A DNA stretch of 64,000 nucleotides, from NCBI RefSeq assembly GCF_002024165.1, contig NZ_MWQN01000003.1, forward strand, positions 1 to 64,000, in the 5' to 3' direction. Positions 48,300 through 57,747 of the stretch are shown here, piece by piece; positions within the stretch are counted from its first letter, which is position 1; each line of letters begins with the position of its first letter. The stretch comes from Embleya scabrispora. Its GTDB lineage: Bacteria; Actinomycetota; Actinomycetes; Streptomycetales; Streptomycetaceae. Below the pieces are notes generated by a model that had not been told where the DNA came from, made no database searches, and worked only from the letters and a program-made list of their open reading frames with translations. Made by a program: the position numbers and the translations under genes.

Positions 48300-49480
48300 C
48301 GGTGTGAGGGCTTTTGGGTCGGTCCGGTGGAGGGTGAGGAAGGCGTGGCGGCTGTGACCAGGGTGACGTGGTGGTGCCATCCGCGCCATGTCCGGCCCTC
48401 GTAGTGGTCCAACCCGAGGCCGTGTTTCAGCTCGCGGTAGTCGTGCTCGACGCGCCATCGCATCTGCGCGAGTCGGACCGACTCCGCGATGGGTGTGTCC
48501 GGGGGCAGGTTCGTCAGCCAGTGGTCGGTCGGCTCCTCGGCGTCGTCCGGCCACTCGGTGAGCAGGGTGAACACGGGCAGCACGCCGCCCCAGGCGATGT
48601 CGGCGTCCCCGGCGACGGCCCGGGCGAGCCCCACCGGGACCTTTCCCGCCGGTCGCACCGCGGTCGTGGCGAACCGCGAGCGCATCGCGCCGCGCGAGCC
48701 CTGCCGCCACCCGACCTCGACGAACGCCTCCCGCCCCGCGGCCACCGCGTGCTCCACCAGGGAACGGGCACGGTCCCGATACCGGGGCAGCGGGCGCCGT
48801 CCCAGGCCCGAGTACGCGATCGTCGACGGGACGGCGTCGCCGGTGTGGGCGATCTCGTCGCCGCGCACGGCGACCACGAAGTCGAGTCCACGCGCCCCGA
48901 GTTCGTGTCGATGCTCGCCGATTCGTCCGTAGCCGGCATCGGCGACGATCACCGGCGGAACCGGTCCCCGCCCGATCAGGGTGTCGATCGCGTCCAGGGC
49001 CGGGCGCCACTTCTCGACGTGCCGGACATCCTCCGGAACCCCGGCCCGACTGCGTCGCTTTGGGCCCTGCGCCCACTCCTCGGGCAGGAACAGTCGCCAC
49101 TGCAACGGACACGACATCGCGTCCGTCGCCGCGTGGACACTCACCCCACCCGGCAGTTCGCCCGTTTGCCCAACGCTCCGCAATATTGCCGGGCGGCCCC
49201 GACCGACGCCCTCCCGCACTCGGGGAACGACGTGTCGTCCACCACCCACACCCGCGGATCGATCGCCGCACACATCCGCTCCGCGACCCGCCGCAACACC
49301 CGTTGGTAATCCCACGGCGAGTCCGCCACGAACTGCTGCAACGCCTGCGCGGTGCCGTCCGGCAACCGCTCCGCCATCGGCACGATCGACTTCCGCCGAC
49401 CGTCCACCATCAACCCACGCACATGACAATCGCCCTGGCGTCGCTGATCCACCCTCGACAGCGACCCGAACACATCCCAC
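48300..49480 (-). pseudogene. IS701-family transposase, two frameshifts
   Basis: From about 49473: MFGSLSRVDQRRQGDCHVRG then LMVDGRRKSIVPMAERL and VVDDTSFPECG (first Asp). A lost G near 49145 shifts to VSVHAATDAMSCPLQWRLFL and VIVADAGYGRIGEHRHELG (second Asp), then QMRWRVEHDYRELKHGLGLD with HYEGRTW (Glu). Near 48350 a further shift leads to HAFLTLHRTDPKALTPA. About 400 residues in total, as expected. Confidence 0.75.
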
Positions 49481-49840
49481 CCGGCGGTTTCGCCGACGGC
49501 CGGGCCGCCCCCTGTGATTCATGGTGTCGCCGGGGTCGGGCACCGGGTGCGGTCGGCGGTGGGTTCGAGGCGGAGGTCGACCAGCGCGCGAGATCGACGG
49601 CATCGGCGCGGTTCTCGAGCCAGGTGGTTTCTTGGAGAGCGTGTGCAGTGCCCCGCTGGAGCGACTGCCCGATGGTCCGACCGCGCCGACCTACCGGCGT
49701 CCGGCAGGCGATCTCGACCGGTGGTGGGCACATGCCCGGCGCACGAAGGAGTGAATGTTCGGGCGAGTCCGCCTCCCACCCGGGCCCGTGGTCCCTAACG
49801 TCGCCTTCGTCTTGTTCGACCGCAGGAAACCGAGGCAACC

Positions 49841-50286
49841 ATGGCCACCGATCACGTGATCGTTCACGGCGAGCGCGGCTGCAAGGGCAAGAACCAGATC
49901 CTGGAGCCCGGCGCCTACGACACGAGCGCCCTGGACGACGACGACTTCATCAGCTCGGTCACCATCCCGAAGGGGTGGACGGTGACGTGACGCTGTACGA
50001 GGACGCCAAGTTCGCCGGCCGCAGCAGGACTCTCACCGACACGGGTGACGTCGGCGACGACTTCGACAACATCACCTCCTCCCTGACCGTCTCCAGCCCC
50101 GACAAGGAGACGATCGTCAAGATCGGCGACACCCACAAGGACGGCAAGGGCAGCCCGATCACCATCGAGCAGAACGACATCGACGTCGACGCCAAGATCC
50201 TCCTCAAGCTGACCCAGAAGTTCCCCCCGAGGTACGAACAGGTCATGGTCCTCAGCTTCACCATGACGCCCGACCTGCCCGAGTAG
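49841..50286 (+). pseudogene. Beta/gamma-crystallin-like protein, broken by a 5-bp duplication
   Basis: ATG at 49841 after GAGG. MATDHVIVHGERGCKGKNQI, SALDDDDFISSVTIPKGWTV then, after the shift, TLYEDAKFAGRSRTLTDTGD. The order matches a crystallin-type Greek-key domain (ISSV...P.GW.VTLYED..F.G.S). GTGAC occurs twice in tandem near 49980-49989; removing one copy restores the frame. The C-terminal part (KETIVKIGDTHKDGKGSPIT and LLKLTQKFPPRYEQVMVLSF) is a second domain. No signal peptide is present. Confidence 0.7.
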
Positions 50287-50617
50287 GCGGCCCGGACCGC
50301 TCTTACGAGCCCTGGCGGTCCTGCCACCCGGACTCCGGGCACACCGCCGTCGAGGAACAGTTCGATGTGTCTCGGGCGGGCAGGTGTCTCGATACGGTCC
50401 CGTGTTCGGGGTATTGCGCGGCGAGTCAGCGGAATCGTTGGGCGTCTCGCCGCAGGGTCGGGACGATGAGTGCCGGGCAACTCGTGGGACAGGCGCCTTC
50501 CTTCGTCCCGTGGGGCCGCTTCCATGTGTGCGGCCTCGTGTTGCCCGGCAGGAGCCCGGAACCGATCGTCGGGTCGCGCGCCCGCGTCGTCCACGACCCG
50601 TCTCGGCCTCGAGGCGG

Positions 50618-51433
50618 TCAGGCGCCGGTGTTGGTGCGGTTGCCGTGGTCGTCGCAGGGGAGTCGGCCGTCGGGGTTGTCGTTGAGGAAGTCGCGGTGGG
50701 CCTGGCCTTCGATCTCGGCGATGGCGGTGGGCTTGACGTCGATGATGCCGCCGAAGGGGCGGTCGACGTCGCGGATGATGCACAGGGCTGTGGTCAGCAG
50801 CGCGGTGATGACGCACAGGACGATCACCTGGGCGGTGTTGTTGCGGCGGGGCAGGCAGATGCCCAGGGCGATGACGGTGACGGTGAGGGTGGCGAGGAGG
50901 AACCACAGGACGGCACTCGGGATGCTGGCGGATGCCTGGGTGAGGCGTTCGTCGCGTTCCTCGGAGCGTTTGTTGTCGGCGGAGACGAGCATGCCGAAGA
51001 CGGGCTGGCCCTGGAGTTGGGCGAACGTCGCCCGGAAGTCGGCCGACCAGACGCTGGGGGCCTTGGAGCCGTGGCCGTCGCCCATGGCGGCCCATTCCCG
51101 GTGGCGCACCGCGCGGGCGTAGCAGACGGCGTCGGCCTGGATGCGGTCGCGTTGGGCGGGTGGGGCGTAGTCGGCGGTCTCGACGAGTTGGTCCAGGGCG
51201 CGGGCCTCGCCGCGGGTGGCGACCTCGGCCTTGCCGTACGAGCCGTTCGCGGTGACCAGGACGAACGCGAGCAGCAGCACCGTGAGGGTGAGCAGCGGGC
51301 CGACGAGGTCCTTGACGGCCATTCCCGTCCCGTCGTCCTCCTTGAGCAGGCGCGGGCGCAGGAAGCGGTTGGCGGCCAAGCCGACCAGCAGGGCACACAC
51401 GGCGACGACGATGACCAGGAGCACGGGCGACAC
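50618..51433 (-). CDS. DUF4239 (bestrophin-like) membrane protein
   Basis: About 271 residues, GTG at 51433 (VSPVLLVIVVAVCALLVGLA). A second span is LVGPLLTLTVLLLAFVLVTA. A soluble segment with TRGEARALDQLVETADYAPP follows, then helices AVLWFLLATLTVTVIALGIC and AQVIVLCVITALLTTALCII and the tail FGGIIDVKPTAIAEIE. The four-helix pattern with a long cytoplasmic loop is the DUF4239 family; function is unknown. The longer frame to 51550 gives a Pro/Arg-rich start not typical of the family. Confidence 0.8.
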   Translation of the reverse strand: MSPVLLVIVVAVCALLVGLAANRFLRPRLLKEDDGTGMAVKDLVGPLLTLTVLLLAFVLVTANGSYGKAEVATRGEARALDQLVETADYAPPAQRDRIQADAVCYARAVRHREWAAMGDGHGSKAPSVWSADFRATFAQLQGQPVFGMLVSADNKRSEERDERLTQASASIPSAVLWFLLATLTVTVIALGICLPRRNNTAQVIVLCVITALLTTALCIIRDVDRPFGGIIDVKPTAIAEIEGQAHRDFLNDNPDGRLPCDDHGNRTNTGA

Positions 51434-51699
51434 CTTCGGACGGGCGGCGGGCCCTGCCGGGCAGGACGCGAGGGGACATTCGGATCGTCGCCGCCCCGTG
51501 GCGGGAAAGCCCGTGACCGGGCGGTTGGTGTACGCGGGGCGGGTGTACACGTTGCTCCGACCGCAGCAGTCCGACCGGGACGGATGCCCCTGGGCGGCAC
51601 CAGCCGAACGCGACGCGGCGCGGGGCAGTCGCGGGCACTCTTGGGTTGTTTCGCCGGGGCTGCAAAGTGCGGTTCAGGCGGCGCGAACCCGCCGCGGTT

Positions 51700-52250
51700 C
51701 GCCGGACAGGGCCTGGCGCCGTGGCCGGACGGTGCGGCCTGGCTGACCACCCGGAGCCGGAGTTGGCAGCCGCCGTACCGATCTTCCGTGTCGATACGCG
51801 TCTGGACGTAGCGGAGTTGTCCACGGGGCTGCCCTTGTCCGACCGCGGGAGGGCGTTCCCGCACTGGGCGCGGTCGCCGTCCGAGAAGTAGTCGACGTAG
51901 ATCGTCCCCCGGACAGGACTCGACATGGAGAACGTGAGATCGCATCCCCCAGGCCGGCTGTCGGTGTCGATCCGGACCGTGGGACCGAAGGCCCGGGACA
52001 TCCTTCGGATCGGCATCCGATGGGTGCCCTGATTTCCGCACTGGGTGGCGCCGGCGCCGGGAGCGGCCTTGAAGGTGTAGGTGACGTCCCAGCCCGAAAG
52101 GTGATCGTCCGCGGAAGTGGTCGGCTTCGGGGGCAGCGATGCGTTGGTGCCGGCCTCGGAGAGCGAGCAGCAGGATCCACCGACGACGTGGACCGTACCG
52201 CGTCCCGGACACAGGCACAGGCACAGGCACAGGCAACTCCACGACAGGAC
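51700..52250 (-). pseudogene. Putative secreted or lipid-anchored protein, frameshifted
   Basis: The frame from about 52250 has a Cys-rich repeat start encoded by a tandem CAGGCA tract (52211-52236), then SWSCLCLC-like residues and LSGWDVTYTFKAAPGAGATQ, CGNQGTHRMPIRRMSRAFGP, TVRIDTDSRPGGCDLTFSMS. After a shift near 51830 it reads LRYVQTRIDTEDRYGGCQLR. Paired cysteines and the beta-type pattern suggest an extracellular domain. No family was recognised. Confidence 0.4.
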
Positions 52251-52446
52251 AACCCACTTGCGTCAGGCACCCGTCCGTCGACGGTCACCCACACACATCC
52301 ACATCCCGACCGGCACAGCGCCGGCTTCTCCTCGACACAGACCACATCCGATATGGGCGTTGTGTGCAGACTCATGTGCGGAAATCGTCGAGGGCGGTCA
52401 CAATCGAGCGTCTGGGCGAACGCCCGCGAACGGGAGGGGCGTACTG

Positions 52447-53204
52447 GTGACAACCTCGACGATGCAGGCCAACGAGACGACCGTGCCGATGATGCCTTGC
52501 GTGGCGGTGGAGGAGACGGCCGAGTTCTTTCAGGTGCTCGGTTTCCGGGTCACCTACAAACAGACCAAGCCCTACGTCTATCTCTCGCTCGAATGGAGCG
52601 GTTTGGAACTGCACTTTCGCAAGCCGCCCAAGGGTCTGGACCCGGCCGAGGAGAACAGCGGCGGGTGCCTGGTCTGGGTCGACGCCGTGGCGCCTTACCA
52701 CGACGCTTTCACGCGGGCCCTGCGCGCGGCCTATGGCAAGGTTCCGCTGACCGGTCGACCGCGCATCACCCGCTTCCGGCCGGGGGCGAGTCGTTTCACG
52801 CTGATCGATCCTTCCGGCAACCAGATCGCGTTCGTCCAGCGCGACGAGCCGAAGGAACTGGAGTACGGCGGTTCGCGACAACTCCGAGGGTTGGCCCGGG
52901 TTCTCGACAACGCGCGCATCTACCGCGACTTCAAGCACGACGATCGTGCGGCATTGCGGATCGTCGAAGTCGGCCTGCGCAAACACGGCGCGACCGCAAC
53001 GGACTTCGAACGGGCGCTGGCCTTGGCGACACTCGTCGACCTGGCGAACGTCATCGACGAACGCGCGGGAATCAAGGGTGGATCACCGAGCTGAGCGCGA
53101 TTCGACTCACCGCGGACGAGCGACGGCGGGTCGAGGACGGCCTGGCCAACGCCGCTGACCTGCGACTGCCGCCCACCGAGGACGACCGAGACCCGAAATT
53201 CTGA
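52447..53204 (+). CDS. VOC (glyoxalase/bleomycin-resistance-like) protein, frameshift near 53085
   Basis: GTG at 52447 after GGGAGGGG; ATG 52462 also possible. The VOC fold is shown by MMPCVAVEETAEFFQVLGFR with VTYKQTKPYVYLSLEWSGLE, GCLVWVDAVAPYHDAFTRAL and FTLIDPSGNQIAFVQRDEP. A C-terminal helical part follows (GLRKHGATATDFERALALAT). The first frame stops at 53094; the next continues ITELSAIRLTADERRRVEDG and looks like the natural end, giving about 251 residues. Some such proteins bind toxic compounds or metals. Confidence 0.75.
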
Positions 53205-53857
53205 GCCTGGCACGGCGACACCGATCAAGGCCGGACGGCGGCCCACACGCAGAACGCCTCGCCCGGACGCCACCGGCGATGCGCACGCCCTCGACGACCG
53301 TCAGGGCGTCCGCTCCCGGATGAGCAGCAGGGTGTGCGGGGCGGGCGAGGCAGCCGGCGGACGCGGTGACGTCGGTGTCCGGCTCGGCCGGGCCGGGTCA
53401 GCCGGCCCTATTCACCGAACCTGAAGAGCGGGTGGTGGTGCCGTGGTGGATGGGGAAGCGGAAGCTCATGTCGTTGCCTGGGCACCGACAAAGCCGTGGG
53501 GGGCCTAGACGGCTGCGCGGCGCAGGCTCATCTCCTGGTCGCGCAGGTGCCGATGGCCATGGAGATCATGTGGTCGTCGGCGACGCCGGCCCCGCCGATG
53601 GTCTTGCTGCGGCTACGGGCGGACTCTTGGCGGTGGCGCTTCTCCGACGGGTACTCGGCGGCGCGAAGCGAAACCGTCTCGGGGGTCTACGCCGAACGAA
53701 CGGTTCCAGCGCCTATTCCGGCGTATGTACATGTGCCCGATATTTAAGGGCAATCGAGGGATTGCTACGAATTCTGATAAGGGACACACCTTGCGACGAC
53801 GACCCACGAAGTTCGAGACCGGATCGTATACGGGCCGGGTTCGGTCGGGATGGGCGC
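53205..53857. other. Gap with no confident gene
   Basis: The 650 bases before the glycosyltransferase contain frames on both strands without recognisable protein. The last 150 bases are less GC-rich and probably hold the promoter for the glycosyltransferase. Confidence 0.4.
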
Positions 53858-55282
53858 ATGCGCATCCCGGCCACTGAACTGCGCAGGCTTCTCGCTCCCA
53901 TCGTGTCCGGGACGGGCCGCGTTCCCGGGGCGACTCCCGCCAGGGGGCCGGCCCGGTTGACCGTGGGGATCTGCACCTACGACGACTTCGACGGCGCGTG
54001 GTTCACCATCGCCTCGCTGCTGCTCCACCACGGCGAGGTGATGCCGGTGACCGAGATTCTGCTGATCGACAACAACCCGGAGGGAGCGGCGGCGGGCGTC
54101 CTGAAGTCGCTGGAGGCCGGTGTGCCGAACCTGCGTTACGTCCCGGTGACCACGGTGCGTTCCACGGCCGTCAAGCACATGGTGTTCCCGCTCGCCGCGG
54201 GCGAGATCGTCGTCGTCCTGGACAGCCACGTGCTGTTGGTCGCCGGTGCCCTGCGGGCGGTGCTCGACTACTTCGACCGGCGTCCGGGCTGCCGCGACCT
54301 GGTGCAGGGGCCGCTGCTGCACGACGATGCGGTGACCGTGTGCGGCACGCACTTGACACCCGTGTGGTCCGACGGGATGCACGGCCAGTGGGCGGTGGAC
54401 GACCGGGCGAAGGACCCGGCGGCCGGGGAGTTCGACATCCCGATGCAGGGCACGGGGGTATTCGCCTGCCGTCGTGACGCCTGGCCCGGCTTGAGTACCC
54501 GCTTCCGGGGCTTCGGATGCGAAGAGGGCTATCTGCACGAGAAGATCCGCCGCAACGGCGGGCGCACCGTGTGCCTGCCCGCACTGCGCTGGCTGCATCG
54601 CTTCGAGCGCCCCTCCGGTGTCCCCTACCGTCTCGCCTGGGAGGACCACCTGCGCAACTACCTCATCGCGTGGAGCGAACTCGGCTGGGATACGGGTCCG
54701 GTCCTGCGGCACTTCGGCGAACACATGGCACCGGAGTCCGTCCGGTCCGTCCACGACGCCGTGGGCGTCGAACTCGCACACCCGGCGGCCCTTTTCGACG
54801 GCGCGCTCTACCCGGTGGAGCTTGGTCGGGGCCGGCCGGCGCCCACTGCCGAATCTCCGGAGCCGGGCACGAGCGCGCGCCCACCCGTGCCCTGCGGCGT
54901 CGCCGTGGCCGCGGTTGCCCACGGCGACCCCCAGGTCGCCGAGCTGCTGACGCACCGTCGGCTTTTGATCCATGCCCATCTCCACGGCTGGGACAGCGTC
55001 CTGGTTGCGGACAGCCTCCGGACCCTGTCCGCCTGTACGCACGAGAGATTGCGGTGCGAGCACGCGCCGCATCCCGACCTGGCCGTCCACGTCCCGGAGG
55101 TGAACCGCCGGGGCAACGGTGGGACTACGGGGATGATCGTCGCCTACCGGCGCGCCGCCTATCGGTCGGTCCTGGCCGAGCTGCCTGCGGGCCCGCGGAC
55201 CGCGAGGCGTTGGCTCGACCGGAACGGACCCGTGCCCGCGTGGCTCGCATCCAAGGCGGCCGAGGCCGCCGGTGGCTTGTGA
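53858..55282 (+). CDS. Family 2 glycosyltransferase-like protein
   Basis: 474 residues, ATG at 53858 (MRIPATELRRLLAPIVSGTG). The GT-A core has LTVGICTYDDFDGAWFTIAS, ILLIDNNPEGAA, the metal-site VVVLDSHVLLVAGAL, and a C-terminal part with FRGFGCEEGYLHEKIRRNGG and FRRRLWLHRFERPSG-like residues (read as LRWLHRFERPSG). It should transfer a sugar from a nucleotide-sugar to an unknown acceptor. The last 150 residues (VAVAAVAHGDPQVAELLTHR) are not part of the core and may bind the acceptor. No membrane anchor is visible. Confidence 0.8.
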   Translation: MRIPATELRRLLAPIVSGTGRVPGATPARGPARLTVGICTYDDFDGAWFTIASLLLHHGEVMPVTEILLIDNNPEGAAAGVLKSLEAGVPNLRYVPVTTVRSTAVKHMVFPLAAGEIVVVLDSHVLLVAGALRAVLDYFDRRPGCRDLVQGPLLHDDAVTVCGTHLTPVWSDGMHGQWAVDDRAKDPAAGEFDIPMQGTGVFACRRDAWPGLSTRFRGFGCEEGYLHEKIRRNGGRTVCLPALRWLHRFERPSGVPYRLAWEDHLRNYLIAWSELGWDTGPVLRHFGEHMAPESVRSVHDAVGVELAHPAALFDGALYPVELGRGRPAPTAESPEPGTSARPPVPCGVAVAAVAHGDPQVAELLTHRRLLIHAHLHGWDSVLVADSLRTLSACTHERLRCEHAPHPDLAVHVPEVNRRGNGGTTGMIVAYRRAAYRSVLAELPAGPRTARRWLDRNGPVPAWLASKAAEAAGGL

Positions 55283-55380
55283 ACGCGACCCTCGCCGGTC
55301 GTGCCCCCGTACGGGGAACACGTCCCTGTCATCCGCATCGGACCGGATGACGAGCCCACCGAGTGCCACGACTCACGAGA

Positions 55381-55881
55381 TCATTTCACTTTGTCATTGG
55401 CATCGGTGATCTCATAGAAGGTCTTGCCGTGTCCCCCGGAGATGTACCAGGTGGATGGTCCCGCACCGCCGGTTGGTTCCCCTTGGTAGATGCGTTCTCC
55501 GGCTCTCCCGCCGTCGGTGGTGGTTGTGAGGTCATACGACGTATATGTATAACCCTGGGGAAGGTATCCTTCGCTGTTGTAATACGTGTGTGGGTTTCTC
55601 CCCGCTTTTTTCAACTGGTCCTGAGTGGAGTGCTTGGCTTCGAAAATTGCCGTCTCGACTTCATGCCAACCGAAGTTGTTCCCGATGCATTCATTGAGCT
55701 TCTTCTTGCCCGGGGGTTTTTTTGTCGTGGTGGGCTTTTTGGTGGTCGTCGGCTTCTTGGTTGTGGTGGGCTTTTTGGTAGTCGTCGGCTTTTTGGTCGT
55801 GGTGGGCTTTTTGGTAGTCGTCGGCTTTTTGGTGGTCGTTGGCTTCTTGGTTGTGGGTTTTTTGGTCGTCGGCAGTGGCAT
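55381..55881 (-). CDS. Protein with (PTTTKK)n linker and a C-terminal beta domain
   Basis: 166 residues, ATG at 55881 preceded by AAGGAAA. After MPLPTTKK come about nine tandem units of PTTTKK (the first two PTTKK), a rigid, positively charged linker. The C-terminal 105 residues contain CIGNNFGWHEVETAIFEAKH, HTYYNSEGYLPQGYTYTSYD and GRAGERIYQGEPTGGAGPST, mainly beta. No signal peptide or known domain was recognised. It is followed 420 bases away, on the same strand upstream, by an aerolysin-like gene; both could be co-expressed. Confidence 0.7.
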   Translation of the reverse strand: MPLPTTKKPTTKKPTTTKKPTTTKKPTTTKKPTTTKKPTTTKKPTTTKKPTTTKKPPGKKKLNECIGNNFGWHEVETAIFEAKHSTQDQLKKAGRNPHTYYNSEGYLPQGYTYTSYDLTTTTDGGRAGERIYQGEPTGGAGPSTWYISGGHGKTFYEITDANDKVK

Positions 55882-56298
55882 TGGTGTGTTTCCTTCGGGT
55901 GCGTGGGCAGTGTGACTCGCCGCGGGCCGGGTGAACTGCGGATGGGGTCTCGGCAGGGCGCGTACGGTGGCGGATCTTCCTCGCCGTCGGCCCCGGTTCG
56001 TTGGTCGCGGTGGCAGTCGCCGACCGCGCCTCCTGCTCGGACTCGACGGGGCCGTCGACGCCGGCGAGTGCCTCGCTCGTCCGCAGTGACAATGCGGGGC
56101 GCGCTTGTGCGGTTCGAGGAGGAGATTCAAGGCCGCGTGGAAGCCGATCCGGATCTCCTACGCAATGGTGCGGACGTGTCGGGGCTGCCGGCCGGGCCGT
56201 GACCCGGCCGGCGAGGGGTGTATTCGGAACGGGTCCGGGTGCAGGCGGCCGGCGCCGTCTCGGGGTCGGAGCGGAACCATCTGTCACACGGGCCGGCT

Positions 56299-57144
56299 CT
56301 ACCCGCCCGCACGTACGCCGAACGGGAAGTAGGCGAGCAACTTGTGGTCCTTGTCCTTCAGCCTGACTTCCCCGTTGCAGTAGTAGTCGACGTCGACTTC
56401 CTGGGTGATGGTCAACGTGGTGGGCAGCTTCGCCCACTGCAGGACCTCGTTGATGGGGGCGCACCACCACCAGTGGCCTTTGTGCTTTTCGTTGAAATAG
56501 CCGATCAGGTCTCCGCTGACGGTCGCATGGAACGTGAACCTCGCCTTTAGGGTTCCGCGGCTTGCGGAGAGTTCGGCGACGACCGACTGGTGCGGTTGCA
56601 GGGTGACAGTGACCCCGCTCTGCGATCCGACGGTGATGTCCTTGGTCTCCGTCTTGCTGTGTCCCCACTCGTGGGAGTAGGTCAACTGTGTCGACCCTCC
56701 GCCTCCGGTTCCGAGGAATTCGACCTGGTAATTGAAGGTCTGGCCGACGTCGACCCTGTTGCTCTGGGTCCAGGTGTCGCTCACGCTGCAGGTCACACTG
56801 TCCTGGACGGACGCGTTGAAGTCGCCGGCTTTGGACGAATCGTTGGTAAAGGTCTGCTCCTTCACGATGACCGGCTTCGTGTCGATGCCGATGATCTCGG
56901 ACTTGGCCAGGATCAGCGTCGTGCTGGGAACGGTCCAGCCAAAGGTCTTGTAATGTTCGTCGCGCCAGTAGACGTGGTCGGGTTTACCTTCGAGGATCTT
57001 CCCGAATCCCTCCTTGATGGCCGACCCGGTGAGCTTGAAGGAATTGGCCTCCTTGTCGGTGACGTGGTGGATCTCCTTCCCGCTTCCGAAGGCCTTGCAG
57101 TGCTCCTTGCGCTTGGCTGCGGCAACGTGCAAATGGAACGCCAT
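56299..57144 (-). CDS. Aerolysin-like (ETX/MTX2-type) pore-forming protein
   Basis: 281 residues, ATG at 57144 with GGAG upstream. The central region has alternating Ser/Thr and hydrophobic residues typical of the insertion loop and transmembrane strands of aerolysin-type toxins: DSVTCSVSDTWTQSNRVDVG, QTFNYQVEFLGTGGGGSTQL, TYSHEWGHSKTETKDITVGS. The N-terminal 100 residues (EIHHVTDKEANSFKLTGSAI; DHVYWRDEHYKTFGW) form the binding part. There is no signal peptide. It would oligomerise in a target membrane after release; relatives are found across bacteria, fungi and fish. Reading as a pore-former is based on pattern, not on a search. Confidence 0.75.
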   Translation of the reverse strand: MAFHLHVAAAKRKEHCKAFGSGKEIHHVTDKEANSFKLTGSAIKEGFGKILEGKPDHVYWRDEHYKTFGWTVPSTTLILAKSEIIGIDTKPVIVKEQTFTNDSSKAGDFNASVQDSVTCSVSDTWTQSNRVDVGQTFNYQVEFLGTGGGGSTQLTYSHEWGHSKTETKDITVGSQSGVTVTLQPHQSVVAELSASRGTLKARFTFHATVSGDLIGYFNEKHKGHWWWCAPINEVLQWAKLPTTLTITQEVDVDYYCNGEVRLKDKDHKLLAYFPFGVRAGG

Positions 57145-57747
57145 GCGATGCTCCGTTCATGATTTCGCCGATCTCCCGCCGGTGATCTCCGCCGGCGGCC
57201 GGCCCCGGGTTCGTCCGAATGATTCGACCGGTCCGGACCGATCGAATCCCAGTCCTGGAAGCTGGACCCGTCGTTCGCGTCACCCACGCCAGGACGGCCC
57301 GCAATCCCCGTCCACGTGACCGTCATCCGATTGTGCGTCCGCCCTCGCGTGCACTCCGCGATTCACGATGTCCCGGTAGCAGGTGAGCCGCACCTCGATA
57401 CAACCAAATGGACGGTTTCGATAACGAGGGTCTCGCGTCGCACTCACCGCCACCGCACCACGCCGAGCGTGCCCGGTGTCCACCGGTGATTCACCGCAGG
57501 AACCGCCCGGGGTGGCCGCGGGGGGACCGGGGTGGGCGCCCCCTCGGGCCTCCGCGCGCGGGTGGGCTTCGGCGCGATGAAAATCCCACCAATGGGTTAG
57601 TTGGACAGGTCGTGGGAGCCGTTCCCGGGCCAAGCTGAGGCGAAAACCCGACGCGGTCGCACATCCCGGTCGCCTCGGATCCTCCGGTCGGCACGGATGC
57701 CTGAGCCACACCCGGCCCCGGGCCGCCGCATCCCCTACGGAGCAGCC
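57145..57747. other. Divergent intergenic region
   Basis: About 600 bases between the pore-former and the CinY-like gene. No gene is seen. It should carry both promoters; composition becomes less GC-rich near 57390-57440. Confidence 0.4.
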
